Shown here in pieces: positions 23,985 through 35,980 of a DNA stretch of 64,000 nt (the stretch's first letter is position 1; each line of letters starts with the position of its first letter). The DNA lies in the NCBI RefSeq assembly GCF_029962835.1, contig NC_080582.1, forward strand, positions 76,318,177 through 76,382,176, given 5' to 3'. The DNA is from Magnolia sinica. Taxonomy: Eukaryota > Streptophyta > Magnoliopsida > Magnoliales > Magnoliaceae. The position numbers were made by a program, and so were the translations under genes. The notes below the pieces were generated by a model that worked only from the letters and a program-made list of their open reading frames with translations, made no database searches and was not told the DNA's origin.

Positions 23985-24590
23985 AGGGGCATTTGGCACT
24001 ATGGATTTGGAGGGATTTGAGGGGATTTGTTGTTTGGCACCATAAAGTAGCTGGGGTTTCAAATCCCTTCGGAGACCGGATTTGAGAGCCTAGATTACAT
24101 TTCAAATCCTTCCAATAGTTGCATGTGTAATATGTGTCTTGCTAGACTATCAAACTATTAATTGGGCACATGGCCCACTAATGATATTCCAAAACAACTA
24201 GGTTATCAATTGCATTACTATAATTACTTTAATATGATGATCAACGCAATCCAAATATTGTCCATTTAAATCGATAGTTAAAAATTGTTGGTTAGTCACA
24301 CGAACATGATCTTATGCTTGTGGCCCATCCGAGACTTGGAATTTCTTCATTTTTGGACAAAGTATATATTTCAGTGGGCTTATTACAACCATTATGTCAA
24401 ACATTACATACATTCACTAATTAGAGATATTAAAGTTGATTTAGTAATTAAATTCAAACTCCTGCATGCATAGCTACTTTTGGACTAAAGTTGATTCCCA
24501 ATTTAGGGTGCCAAACACAATAAGGAAGATTTCAAATCCAAGAGGTTCTGAATCCAGGGGTTCCAAATCCACGCTCCCAAACGTGTCCTA
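23985..24590. mobile_element. Non-autonomous hAT-like element (TTTGG-end family), copy 1
   Basis: The left end AGGGGCATTTGGCACTATGG and the reverse complement of the right end, TAGGACACGTTTGGGAGC, both continue into 'GGATTTGG'. The interior 'aagtatatatttcagtgggcttattacaacc...gatattaaagttgattta' recurs at 30180-30300 and 38640-38770. A target duplication is not evident. Confidence 0.5.
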
Positions 24591-24965
24591 AACAAATTAT
24601 CTTTCAATGAGGCCAAAATTGCTTTGATTCAACTTACAACGAGGGAGCAATGCCCCTACTGTTACTATGGTGGGCGCCACCTCTCCATTACCGCTCAGGA
24701 CGGGTGCACGTGATGACCTCGACCTCTCCATCCATCTATAGACACGCTTCTTTCTACTTTGGTCTTTGGTTTTGAGTTGTCATTTTTTTTCTAATATGCA
24801 GATGTGATGCATAGTTATCTTTGGACGTTGAGAGGTTACATTAAAATTTTGAGGGTGATAGTTAAGTACTTTTGCTTTTCTTGAACATCCTGTAAAGAAT
24901 GATGGTGAGTTTTTAATGGTAATGGCATGTGAATGTGTTATGCATGCATATTATACGTATATGAT

Positions 24966-25650
24966 TAGAGGTGTACATGAGTTGAATTGAGTCAAGCTGG
25001 GCACAGCTGCCCAGCTCAACTCGGCTCGACCACTTGCTGACCCAGCTCGAACTCAGCTCGGCTCAGTCGTTAAGTCACTACACCTTCAAAATCTCACTAT
25101 ATGTAAAACAGCAGCGGTGGTTTTACAGGTATTTTATCAAATACCTTCTAAGCAACATAAAAATCAAGAAAAGAAAAAAGGTATTTGTTTCATATACATA
25201 CCTTCCTTGCCACCAGTCATACTTCGTTGAGTCATTTCATCAAACACTTGGTGAGCAACATCAATATCAAAATAACCGAGTCACCAAACTGGTTGGATCT
25301 GAGTTCGATTCGAGTTGGGTTCGATCCGAGCTGAGTCGAGCTCAAGCAAGCTTGAACTCGGTTCGAAATTTTTTCGACTCAAAAAATTAGCTCGACTCGG
25401 CTCCAACTCAGTTTCGAACCGAGTTGAATCGAACTTTTTCGAGTCGAGTCAAGTGAGGTCCTTGCTCTTGCTCCGGTGGTAGACTCTCAGGAGTTTCAAC
25501 ACCTGGTCAAGGGTTCAAGTACCTATAGGTGGTGAAATTCCACTAGCGTGAGTGTATGGGGGTATGTGTACGTGTGTTTAAAATTATAATTTAAAAAAAA
25601 AAGAAAAAAAAAGCAAGCTAACCAAGCTAACTCATTTCGTGTGCAGCCTA
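24966..25650. mobile_element. hAT non-autonomous element with perfect 8-bp duplication
   Basis: It begins TAGAGGTGTACATGAG and ends 'gtgtgcagccta'. The 8-bp TATATGAT precedes (24958-24965) and follows (25651-25658) it. The body is rich in 'tcgagctcgactcggctcg' and includes the family interior ('cttccttgccaccag...catcaaacacttggtgagcaacatcaatatcaa'). A SINE sits at 25457-25612. The 118-codon open frame at 25034 is a chance reading of this repeat. Confidence 0.8.
25457..25612 (+). mobile_element. tRNA-derived SINE
   Basis: In order: an A-box-like region with 'ctccggtggtaga', B-box GGGTTCAAGTACC, a conserved 'aggtggtgaaattccacta', a GT-rich stretch and an A-rich tail (25593-25612). It lies inside the hAT element, so it inserted after that element did. 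Confidence 0.7.
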
Positions 25651-25670
25651 TATATGATATTCATGTTGCT

Positions 25671-25699
25671 CATTATTATTATTATTATTATTATTATTT
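25671..25699. repeat. (ATT)n microsatellite
   Basis: Uninterrupted trinucleotide run. Confidence 0.9.
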
Positions 25700-25799
25700 G
25701 TGTTCATGTTGTCCATGTGGGTCCCTCTAGTTTAACGCTTGGTATCCTGCGCTGGCCTATTATTGTTATCCAACTTGTCACAGGAACTATACTTTTTTT

Positions 25800-26590
25800 T
25801 TTTTAATGGCAAGTATTTCATAAGTTTGGATATAGATCAGATCCATTTAATATCGACCCTCAAATTTATAACCTCCATCTGAAAGTTAACATCCAATGGA
25901 CCAGATTTCTCAATTATAAATTTATTAGACGTTATTCTTATATGGTGGGGACACTAAATGGATGGTCAGAATTATTTATTTAGTTATTTCTCTTGGTCGA
26001 AAAGTAAGGTAGTATATATTTAAGTTCTAGTAGATCGATTGTGCTGAATCTTTATTTTTATTTTTTTTTAATTTTGTTGGGCCTTTTCTTGTTCTGCCTG
26101 TGATGCTACCAGACATCCCAGGCAAGGGGTTGGAAGCTTGAGTGGGCCCACCATAATATTTATGTGAAATATACCCCCGTCCATTAGGTGTATCACCCCA
26201 TGTTAGGCATAAAGCTCAATAATCAGCCCCATCCATGATTCATGTGGACCATACGATTGGAAACAATGTACAAGGCAATGCTCACGTCCACACTATTTTC
26301 ATGAGTGTGGCCCATCAAAATCACAAATAGGTCTTATTTTTTGTCCCTAATCATAATATTTGTTGTTGAATCTAATGGTTCCGGTGGATTTCATATAATC
26401 ATCATGGTGGGTAGTGTAAAAACTAATGGTGGATCTCTCTCTCAATTGTTTCCTTTGATGTGACAAATCTATATCATATGTAAGCCTTTATTTTTTTTCC
26501 ACGGGCCTAATGTGAGATTGCACGTTGATTGTGAGAGTTGATCTTGGATACACATTTGACATAAGGGCGTGAAACCATAAGTGATTAAAT
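25800..26590 (+). repeat. Dispersed ~0.8-kb repeat, uninterrupted copy
   Basis: The sequence from 'atggcaagtatttcataagtttgg' to 'cacatttgacataagggcg' matches 35695-37405 throughout. The other copy carries a 969-bp insertion at 35981-36949. Its second half contains a diverged foldback core ('gtgggcccaccataatatttatgtg' ... 'atcatcatggtggg'). No coding capacity is evident. It may itself be a transposon. Confidence 0.6.
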
Positions 26591-27245
26591 CCTTGAATCC
26601 AGAATGAGAGTTTTTTGAGTTCACAAGAAAATAAGAAAGAAAATTTGAGTATTTTATTGAATAACATGTATATGATTTTTCGATTTCACTACCAATAAAG
26701 AAAATTGAAACTCTAATTCAAAATTATCCAAAATGTCAAAAATCTTCTCAAGCTTAATTTTCTAATCCATTTAAAAGTTACTCAAAATAGTAAAACTCTT
26801 ATAAAACTTAATTTACCAAAAATATAAATGCCCAAATAAATATTATCAGAGCTTTCCTAGCATTATTACAAGCAATTTTTACAAAATATGAAAATTCTAA
26901 GACACTGAAAATAAGGAGATACAATAAAAAAAATAGTAAATTTTTCTAAAATTGTAATTTTCAACAAAAAAAATGCTTTTTTCTATGAAAGAGGTGTATG
27001 ACCTGCTATGCAAGTCGGTTAACCCCAGAACCACTGTAACATAAAGATCAATAGGTCGTATGTGTTTCATAATGATGATTAAATCAAAAGTTACGATACA
27101 ATTATTTTTTCATATCGGAATGAATTTCTTCTAGTAAGAGATGCATGAGATCTAGTTATGTTGTGTCCTCGATAAGATTAGGTACGGCTCTAACATATTA
27201 CTTCTGCTTTCATTTGGGCATCTTATAGTTTGGTCATGTCAAGAA
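26591..27245. other. AT-rich intergenic DNA
   Basis: No coding or clear repeat structure. Confidence 0.4.
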
Positions 27246-27247
27246 TG

Positions 27248-27319
27248 CATCCAGGACATGTCCTACATCAACATTAAATTACCATCCAGGACATGTCCTA
27301 CAACATTAAATTACCAATC
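27248..27319 (+). repeat. Short tandem duplication, ~38-bp unit
   Basis: 'ccaggacatgtcctaca' followed by 'aacattaaattacc' occurs twice in a row with one small indel, just left of a truncated hAT element. Confidence 0.75.
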
Positions 27320-27324
27320 CATTG

Positions 27325-27624
27325 GTTTCTTATACATACCTTCCTTGCGACCAGCCGTTGGGTTATTTCATCAAACACTTGGTGAGCAACATCAATATCA
27401 AAGTAACCGAGTCACTAAACTGGTTCGATCCAAGTATGATTCGAGCTAGGTTCAATCCTAGTCAAGTCGAGCTGGGGCCAGCTCGAACTCGACTCGAACT
27501 CATTTTCGAGCTCAAAAAATCAGCTTGACTCGGTTCGAACTCAGCTTCGAACCAAGTTGAATTGAGCTTTTTCGAGTCAAGTCAAGCAAGCTAATCAAGC
27601 TAACTCGGTTCGTGTAGACCTCTA
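27325..27624. mobile_element. Truncated hAT element (TAGAGGTG family), right end
   Basis: The right part of the family is present: 'catcaaacacttggtgagcaacatcaatatcaaagtaaccgag', the GAGCTCGA-rich body, and an end 'gtgtagacctcta'. The left half is missing. Confidence 0.65.
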
Positions 27625-27905
27625 CTCACATGCGTGTTTCATGTTTGCAAGTGTGCTTGCGTGTGGATGTGTATGGCTTTACACATGCATGGAAGCAAGA
27701 AACATTCATTGTTGACATGATCTAAAAAATTACCGTCCCATCACCACATAATAGCGTAGCACCACCCAAACATGCATGTATGAACCATTAATCACACCAA
27801 ATCGAGATCGCAAATAGTATAAATTTGCAATCACAAATAATTCAAACACATGAACTACTTTCAAGCATCACACAATCCCATGAAAACAATCATATCTCCT
27901 TTTTT
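27625..27905. other. Intergenic DNA
   Basis: Nothing recognised. Confidence 0.3.
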
Positions 27906-27914
27906 ACATGTCAG

Positions 27915-28870
27915 ATCAGGGCTAGCTTAAGTTGATTGGAAAAATAATTTGATGATATTTTAAATAGAATTAGAATTAATTCATTTAAAGACCGTTAGAC
28001 TTTTCAAAAGTGAGCCCGAATTCCCTGATGGCGTAATTAACATTACTTACACAATCATTGCCATCCAACTTTGGTAAACGGACTGAAACTCCCTTGTTGG
28101 ACATTGGATCTGAGTGATCTTAGGCTTGTTGAAAAGGTAATTGAAAGCTCATCGAATTATCTTTTCAATTTTTCCCAAATTGTCATGATATGACTTCTAA
28201 TGAAGAAAATATGATTATTTTCGCAGGATCGCACAATTAATTAGACAATCTTTCAAATAGGACTAAATCAACTCATTTGGATGTTGTTTGAACTTTCAAA
28301 AGTGAGCCCAAAGTCCTTAGTAGTGTAACTCACGTTGCTTGCACAATGATCTAACTTCGGTAAATAGACTGAATCTCCCTCATTGCACCTTGGATCATAG
28401 TTATCTTGGATTCATTAGAAAAGCAATTGAAAACTTATCGAATTATCTTTTCAATGGGCCAAAGATCAATCTAATCTGACCTATTATAAGAGAATTACAA
28501 CCATTTTCTTAAAATTGCATGATGTAGGAAAATTGTTCATAAATTTGTACTATTCATGATCGCAAATTTATAATTCACAACTACGAACAATACAAATTCG
28601 CAAACTATTTTTCAACATCAAAGTCTCACAAAAATAATCTTATTTCTCTCGCCAAATTAAGACAATGTTAGGCTTGTTTGAAAGATAATTCGTCAAGTTT
28701 TCAAATACCACCAAAATTAACCCATTTGGAGATCACTTCACTTTTCAAAAGTGGACCCAACATTCCTGATGATGACGGGACTCACATTGCTTCCACAGTC
28801 AACGTCATGCGATTTTGGTAAACAACGAATCTGAATGATCTTAGGCTTGTTGGAAAGGTAACTAAAAGGC
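27915..28870 (+). repeat. Three degenerate tandem copies of a 0.3-0.45-kb unit
   Basis: Each unit has 'aataatt...ttttaaat...aattaa.tcattt', then 'cttttcaaaagtgagccc', 'ccctgatg', 'ttggtaaac' and 'gatcttaggcttgttg'. The anchor motif falls near 28001, 28292 and 28742. A fourth relative lies at 23850-23980. No coding capacity is seen. Confidence 0.55.
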
Positions 28871-29109
28871 AGGAGAGAGATTGGTATTTATAGCAAGGAG
28901 TGAGGAGAAAGGAGTTGGTTAATGTCTTGATCAGAATTCATTTGCTACTTATAAGAGTTGGTTAATATCTTAATCAGGATTTATTTGCTACTTATTTTAA
29001 GTGTTTGTGTTTATTCATAATACTCTTCCAAATTTAGATTTTTCTCTTTCTTTCTCAGCAAGGTTTTTCAAACCCACAAGCTTACAATTTCAGAGCAGAT
29101 TAGATGTTA

Positions 29110-29545
29110 CTGGATAGCACATTACTACGTGTTGCCCCATCCATGAGGCCCACATTTATGTATGTGTTGTATATCCACATCGTCCAGTAGTTTTTCCAAC
29201 TCATTATATAGTCCCAAAAAATGAAGTAGCTCAAAATCTCAAGTGAACCACATTACAGGAAACAATTATCATTAAACGCTCATCATTAAAAAATTTCTAA
29301 GTCCAACTGTAATATGTACTGTCCATCCTTATCTATCAGCCAATATAAAACTTTTGTGGCCCTTGAAAGTTTTTAACGGTGGGCGTTCAATTCCTACAAT
29401 TTATTCAACTCAATGTATTCACCATCCTGGGGCCACAAAAGTTTCAAGGTGCTGGTATTTGTGTTCTCCCATCTAGGTCCATGTGACCTGATCAAAAGGT
29501 TGGATGGCAGATAAACATTACAGTGGGCCCCACGAAGTTTTCAAA
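29110..29545. mobile_element. Partial foldback Mutator-like copy
   Basis: It has the arms 'tgaggcccacatttatgtatgtgttgtatatccacatcgtcc' and 'aagtgaaccacattacaggaaacaat', then a rearranged interior ('cttttgtggcccttgaaagtttttaacggtgggcgttcaa') and 'cattacagtgggcccca'. The right outer arm is lost. Confidence 0.5.
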
Positions 29546-30105
29546 TGTTGGATGTGTTCTCTCTCTCTCTCTCACCCCTCCAATGGCAGACCCCAAAATC
29601 CAATGAGAAAAATATATCCTTCATCCATTCATCGTCTTCTCAATGCACCTGTAACGCTTCAACGTCTTCTTCTTCCTTTTTGTCTTTCATCAGTCTGTTT
29701 TCACCATCATCCTCTCTTGGTTTGCCTTTTCTCCTTCTACTAACTCGATTCTGCCCCTCAAGTTCAATGTCTGCTGTTTCTCCCACTGTGGCAGGTTCCA
29801 GATCATTGACTTTTGAGTTCTAGATCCTTGCTTTGCAGGTGTTGTTGGCTGCAGTTTCTATGCTTTTTATTTTGAACAATCTTCGCATGTATGAAAATGA
29901 TCAGTTTTCTCAAGGAGTATGTATGTTGAAAAGATTGAGGTGAGTGGGACAGAAAATGCATTTTAGGTTTTTTTTTTTTTTTTTTTGTCGATTTCTTGCT
30001 AAATGTTTGAATTTAGATTCAGGTAGATTACATGTTTGATTTAAAGAATTGGGTGTGTTCTGTTTTTGTTTGTATATGGATTTGGCAAGATATCCAATTG
30101 GTTTT
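29546..30105. other. CT-rich then T-rich stretch, no supported gene
   Basis: A (CT)n run and Ser-rich open frames (29504-29823) give way to T-rich DNA. It could be a degraded leader and intron, but I find no coding homology. Confidence 0.25.
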
Positions 30106-30109
30106 ATAG

Positions 30110-30480
30110 AAATGTTTTTGGCTTGATCAATCTGGCCTGTTCATTTGGCAACTTGCTTGTTTGTAATCCTCACGATTTGTGGCTCATCTGAGGCTTGAAA
30201 ATTTCTCATTCTTTTTGCTAAAGTATATATTTGAATTTATCACAATCATTCTGTTAAATATCACATATGTACAATAATTTGGAATATTAAAGCTAATTTG
30301 CGATATCACATATATTCTTGTGAATATTTTTAAAAATTCCAATGCATTCTAATTCCTCTCATTTACTCCCCTCCAAACAGAATATTTGGATTTCAAATGC
30401 ATTTCATATACTCCTGTCCAAACACAATTGAGTAAGCCATTTACTCCCAATTTATTTACCTCTATTAACAAGCTCCCAAA
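30110..30480. mobile_element. Non-autonomous hAT-like element (TTTGG-end family), partial copy
   Basis: It shares 'aagtatatattt...attaaagctaattt.cgatatcac', 'catttactcccctccaaacagaatatttggatttcaaatgcatttca' and 'aacaagctccca' with 38640-38970. The left end is not clear. Confidence 0.45.
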
Positions 30481-30661
30481 TGAGCATCAAACTAGTCTTC
30501 ATGGGTTGATTGACATGTATCACAAGAAAATCCATAGAAAAAAAAATTAAAATAACTAAAAAAGTACAACAGTTCCACACAGAACCAACACAAATCCTTG
30601 AAACAAAAGCAAAAGAAAAGTTGTTGTTGATTTCCTCTCCACTTGCTCCTATCGAGATCAT

Positions 30662-33600
30662 TCAAGTAACAATTTCGATACGAGGGATGTGGGAAATCTT
30701 GCCCCGACCTTCTCCTCCATCTCGGTAGCGGTCTCGTAACAATGGACAGCACATGATCTTCAATTCTTGAAGCATGGTGAGATGTTGCAACTCTGGTAGA
30801 GACTCCAACTGTTCACACCTGTAGATTTCCAAAATTCGGAGGACCTTGAATTGTCCCAACCAACCACAAGGGAGCATTTTTAGCTCAGGACTGTACCAAA
30901 TCACCAAATGGTTGAGGTTGGGGAGGATGGGTAGGGGCCCTCCTGACAACATCCCTTCATTACTTATGTTTAAAGCCAGCTTCTGGAGGAGCAATGGAAG
31001 GTTGCAGGGCAATGCCTTTAGCTTTGGGCAATTATGTATTTCTAATTGGAGGAGAGATGGCATAACATCTCCACCTCTCAATTCCCACTCCTCCCAATTT
31101 GGCATGCCCCAAAACATTAAGGTCTCCAGCTTTGGGAATGAGACACCACCACCACCACTTCTGTCGTTGTTATCATCCCCAATAAACTCACCACCCACAT
31201 ATCTCACCTCTTCCATTTCCATAATTTCAAGAGATTTAAGAGACGGTAGTTTCCCAAGACCCGGTAGTTGTTTACACTTCTGACATTTCTCGAGATGCAC
31301 CTTGACTAGATTGGAGAATGCTGGATCCTCTAGCCACTTGGGAAGCTTGGAACCTTGGTAATGCAATATTTGAAACTCTTTCAGGTTTCTGTGGGGCTGG
31401 AGGCTTTGGAGCACGTCTTCCATCCTCTTCATCTCGTCATCCAACAGTTCACGTCTGTCGTAGTACTGCAAGGATATAGCATGAAGGTGCTGCTTTTTAT
31501 ACAGTTCTGCCTCCCTAGCTTCATCTGCGCTCCCGATATTTTCCAAGCCGATAATTCGAAGTCTTCCTTGAAGGTGATTGAGGTTTTTCAGTTCTCCGCA
31601 TTTACATCCGTCGTCTCTATCCCCCATAATGAAACGTGTTAACATCTGAAGGCCAGTTAGTCTCCCTATACCCTGAGGTAAGTACTTCAGCATGTGGGTG
31701 TCTTCTAATTCTAGATGTCTCAGGCTAATCATCTTCCTCATCCCTCTAGGCAGTTTTCTTAGCCTAAAACAACTATTGAGTTTCAAGGTCCATAAATTTC
31801 TGCAATTACTCACTGCTGCTGGCAACTCTTTTACGCTTGTATAAGATAAATCAAGATATCTCAAGTGTTTCAACTGTCCTACTGTTTGAGACAATTTCGT
31901 AATGCTAGTAAAACTCGCGTCGAATACTCGAAGCCGTCTCAAATGATGAAATAAATTGTTTGGCAGGCTGGAGATGCTTGGGGCGAGTAACAATGTCCGC
32001 AGCTTGTGGGCCTTATAAAGGGTAGCCCAAGTAGAAGCCACTTCATTATCAGCATCTTCTTCATAATTGGCGATTAAAGAAGAATGACGGACATTTTTTA
32101 TTTTCGAGGAGGCTTGCTTTCCGATCTCCACTATCGAACAGTCACTTCCTGTAACAAATTGCGCAAGATCATGAACCAAATCATGCATCTTGCACTTGTT
32201 GCCATAACTATCCATTTCTGCGGCTTGGAGCAATGAGCGCCTTAACAAATTATCTAAATATAGTTTGCTGATTTCCTCCACATCTCCGCTTCCCTCGGAG
32301 TGGATGAAACCTTGGGCCACCCATAGCTTGACGATCACGTCCGTGTTGCTCTCCTTGTTGATCCACCAATCTTTCGGAAAAACGGAGCAATACATGAAGC
32401 ACTGCTTTAGAGCAGGAGGCAGATTATAGTAGCTTAGTAACAAAGCTGGTAAAATGCCTCCCAAGGTATCGCCTGTGGTCCATATATCACTTCCCAAGAC
32501 AAGATCCCACTGGCTTCTTGTCCTTCTCGAGCGCATGGCACTCCCTATTGTCTTTGCTGCGAGAGGCACGCCTCCACACTTTTTTACAATTTCCCTTCCA
32601 GTCTCTTCCAATTCCGAACGCTCTTCTGCACTTCGATGATCGAGTGCTCTACGGCTGAACAATAACCAGCAATTTTCTTCGGATAAAACTGCCAGTTTAT
32701 ACATGTGGGTGTTTCCCTTCGCCAGTGCAACCTTTTCACTGCGAGTGGTTATAATGATTCGACTCCCTAATGCACCGGCTTGGAAGGGAAGTCTCAATTT
32801 ATCCCACTTCTCACTATTTTCACTCCAAATATCATCAAGCACAAGCAAGAATTGCTTCGCATGCAAGATTTCATGGAGGTGATGTTGCAACTGATCCAGG
32901 TCTAGTGATTCACAGCTAGACCCATTTGCAGATTTTATGATTAATTTCGTAATCTTTTTCACATCAAAATGTACTGAAACAAACACCCACATTCTCATGT
33001 CGAAATGCCCTGTCACATCCTCATTGTTGTAGGCGAGCTGGGCAAGAGTGGTCTTGCCCAATCCCCCCATTCCAACAATAGAAATGACAATGGGCGTCTC
33101 ATTTACTTCTCCACCATTCTCCCTCAGCAGCAAGTCTACAACTTCCTTTTTATCATTTTCTCTACCTACAATTGACGATTGGTGGAGCAGGGAGCCTGTT
33201 TCTCGCTCTTCGATCTCGCCCCGCCTCACTTCACTATCCACTCTCTCACTCTCTCCTCGATCTACACTAAGACCCAATTGGCTCATCTCTGTTTTGATAT
33301 GTTCTAATTTACCCCATGCCTCCTTTATCCTTCTCCCAATTCCGTGACGTAACATGACATGATTGAAGCAAGTAAAAGGCGAGAGGAAGCTTCTTACCTT
33401 GTTCTCGCTGAAACTAGACTCATCGCCTTCATCGACTTTGGATCTGAGAGCTTCTGCCATCCATTCATCTAGTATGTCGTCGACATCATAGGCCTTTTAG
33501 CTTCTCCAACCAAGTCATCACCACTTTATCCTTCACTTGCCGACTTTCAGCATCTTCAAGCACAGCTTTGATCAAGAAGAACGTATTGGAAAGCTTTTCA

Positions 33601-33692
33601 ATCTCATTGGTGACACCCACCAACAAAGCCACCTCATCCTGGAGGATGATGTTCAACTTCTCCATTGCGGTCGAGACTAGTAAATCAACCAT
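30662..33692 (-). CDS. CC-NBS-LRR (CNL) disease-resistance protein, RGA-like, with a frameshift in the CC domain
   Basis: This encodes an intracellular plant immune receptor. In this family the NB-ARC module binds ADP/ATP and the LRRs regulate activation and effector recognition. The start is the ATG at 33690-33692 (MVDLLVSTAMEKLN), opening an Rx-type coiled-coil. The frame then breaks near 33491-33498, after 'WLEKLK', and resumes as 'AYDVDDILDEW'. In the 932-residue downstream frame I see P-loop GMGGLGKTT (130-138), RNBS-A (153-166), kinase-2 FLLVLDDIW (204-212; the terminal W is typical of CNLs), RNBS-B GSRIIITTR (232-240), GLPL-type CGGVPLAAK (295-303), RNBS-D CFMYCSVFPKDW (354-365), and MHD at 425-427. 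LRRs run from about 508 to the end (ISHIPRIEIVT). Total length, about 1,010 codons, is normal. No introns are evident. Whether the frameshift is real (pseudogene) or an assembly error is open. Confidence 0.92.
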
Positions 33693-33702
33693 GTTTTCTT
33701 TT

Positions 33703-33732
33703 TCCTTTTTCTTTTTCTTTTTTTTTTTGTGG
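33703..33732 (-). other. Purine-rich leader tract of the CNL gene
   Basis: On the minus strand a run of A and AAAAG repeats sits immediately upstream of the ATG. It lies between the TATA-like box and the start codon, so it would be in the 5' untranslated region. Confidence 0.5.
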
Positions 33733-33880
33733 GGTATGTAGAAGGGAAGAAGGGAGGTGTTTGAATTGAAAGAGGTGTAGAAATTGGAAATGGGAAGGAC
33801 CCTTAGATTTGGAATAGAGAAGGTAGAGCAGTGATAGAAGAAAATCTTGTTTTGCAATTACTGTTACAACTGAATTCTCA

Positions 33881-33887
33881 TTTTATA
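33881..33887 (-). promoter_or_regulatory. Putative TATA box of the CNL gene
   Basis: TATAAAA on the minus strand (surrounding 'gactataaaatgag') lies about 190 bp upstream of the start codon, a plausible core-promoter position. Confidence 0.5.
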
Positions 33888-33899
33888 GTCAGTGTTTGA

Positions 33900-34610
33900 T
33901 AGATGCCTGTTATTTCATCTTTTCTTTATTCCAAGATTCATGCAACACTTTCCTTCCACTTCAAGTTTGAAATGCTTAAGGAGTTAAACAGTGACTCCAA
34001 ATGAAGGAATGGAATAATCTCATCTGGACCAAAGGTTTGGACAAATCCTGACGGTTGATCAGATGTGTCATACAATGGATGACCCATGTCCTAGAAATAA
34101 AAATCCATGATTAGCAGATGGATTGACGGTTGGGGAAAGAATCATGGAACTGGTTCCCATCCAACTCGAGGGTAAAGATTGGATGACTGGGATCTTCTAA
34201 TCCGGTTAATTTGTAATAAGACACGATTGATCAATGGCTGGAAAAAACCAAGCGCCCCCGGTTGGTTTATGAGGTTAACAATATCCATGGATTGAGTACA
34301 ACTCATCTTAAGAATAAGATGTCCTCTCAAAAGTAAAGGGAGATGCCTCATGCAAGGATTTCCTAGAATAAAGAGTGAGAGACCGAAGAATCGGATCTGA
34401 TACCAACGGACGAGGAATTGAAAAGTATCTTATCGTGCATTATTGAGTATGAAGATCAGATGAATGGAACATCATACTATGAATAACATACCTTGTTGGG
34501 ATGCTATTGCTGTAGGCATGTTGCCGTAGTCTTCCCCTCCTTATACTCTTGGAGAAGCTTTAATAAGGCTGAAGCTTCTTTTGATGTGTTTGATTGGGGA
34601 CCCAACCTGT
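33900..34610. other. Upstream region of the CNL gene
   Basis: No coding or clear repeat structure was found. This would hold the distal promoter of the resistance gene. Confidence 0.4.
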
Positions 34611-34619
34611 TCTTATAGT

Positions 34620-34792
34620 TAGGGCTGTACACGAACCGGGCTAGCCCGGTTAACTCGCTCGACTCGGCCCGACCCGGAACTGAGTTCGGTCCGGGACGGG
34701 CCATTTTCTTCAGCTCGAAACTGAGTTTGGGCTGAGTTCGAACAGGTCCCAGTACGGCCCGACTCGGTCCAAAACCCGACTCGACCTAACCC

Positions 34793-34851
<59 letters not shown>

Positions 34852-35085
34852 TAAATCCTTACCATAACCATTTGAGACAGAGAAGTGAGAATGCCACTCG
34901 ACCCATGAACTTGTTGTAAGGTCCAGAACTGGCCCGAACTCGCCCGATTGTTGACCGGGCCGAGTTCAAGCTGGACATGTTGGTCCGGTGACCGGGCCGG
35001 GCCGGGTTCGGGCTGGGTATGGCTGGTGACCGGGCCAGGACGGGTTGAGCCCGATTCGACTCGGTCAGCCCGATGTACACCCCTA
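34620..35085. mobile_element. hAT non-autonomous element, GC-rich variant
   Basis: It starts 'tagggctgtacacgaacc' and ends 'gatgtacacccta'-like (gtacacccctA). The flanking 8-mers CTTATAGT (34612-34619) and CTTACAGT (35086-35093) match at 7/8. The body is made of 'cccgactcggcccgac'-type words. An (AT)n run occupies 34795-34848. Confidence 0.7.
34795..34848. repeat. (AT)n microsatellite
   Basis: About 27 AT units inside the hAT element. It accounts for the Ile/Tyr-rich open frames. Confidence 0.95.
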
Positions 35086-35089
35086 CTTA

Positions 35090-35690
35090 CAGTTACATAA
35101 AACTCATCAAAACTGTCTGCCTTAAGACTCCACACAAATTTGGTAATCCTAGTCTCACTTTGATACTGTTGTGCATTATAGCATCCCACCCCTTACATAA
35201 ATTTCCTAGATGCATCGTAATTTAGTGAGGTCCATTAGTGCAACAATCACATTATCTAACCCTTAGGACAATCCAGGCCGTTGATCAATAATGCCCACCT
35301 TATAAGATTCTTACAATGCATGTATTGTTTTTCTTGCTTATGGATTGATTATGACATAGTTATGGATTGGACTTGTGCAATCCATTGGGGAGTGGAACGA
35401 ATAGTCTGACAATAGGCCTATTGATGGAGCAAGGGAGCTACACTGGTGATGTAAGAGGGTTCTCTTTAGCAGTTTTGGTACATGTAAAGGCGCTATTTTG
35501 GGGCACCATCCATCCAGTGGCACGCCAAAACACCCCTCCTAGAGGCACTTATACGGTGGAGATTGAATCGAGAGAGCTGAGAAAGGGACAAGAAAAGAAG
35601 TGCAAGAAGCGTGGATTAGATGAAAGGAGCCGGCGTACCGAATGGCCCGTGGATTGGATGGTCCACTTTCTTCTTCTTCTTCTTTTAATT
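35090..35690. other. Intergenic DNA
   Basis: A 112-codon plus-strand open frame (35367-35705) ends in a Leu run from a TTC/CTT tract and has no family resemblance. Nothing else was recognised. Confidence 0.3.
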
Positions 35691-35980
35691 ATTATTAAAT
35701 GGTAAATGTTTCAAAGGTTTGAATATAGATCAGGTCCACTTAATATCAACTCTTAAATTTCTAGCCTCCATCTCAAAGTTAACATCTAATGGACCAGATT
35801 TCAAGTTATTTTATGCTATTCTTTTTTGGTGGGGACATTAAATGGGCGGTCCAGATTCTCAGTTTCTTTTTCTAGAAAAGTAAGGTCGTATGCAAGTTCT
35901 AGTAGAATCAACCGTACTGAATCATTTTGTTTCTCGTTTTCTTGCTCTGCACGTAGTAAGTATTAACAGACCAAGGATCG

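Noticed and set aside
25034..25390. 118-codon open frame with 'HQTLGEQHQYQ' text, recurring at 27258 and 51250
   Set aside because: The same text recurs because it lies in the conserved interior of the non-autonomous hAT family. Frames are not maintained between copies.
29545..29823. 92-codon Ser-rich frame as a gene upstream of the CNL
   Set aside because: Low-complexity TC-rich translation with no start support or homology. The nearest ATGGCA start meets a stop within a few codons.
30846..31283. 145-codon plus-strand open frame
   Set aside because: Antisense shadow of the LRR-coding part of the CNL gene.
34710..35189. 159-codon minus-strand open frame
   Set aside because: Reads through the (AT)n run and the repetitive arms of a hAT element. 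No domain is visible.
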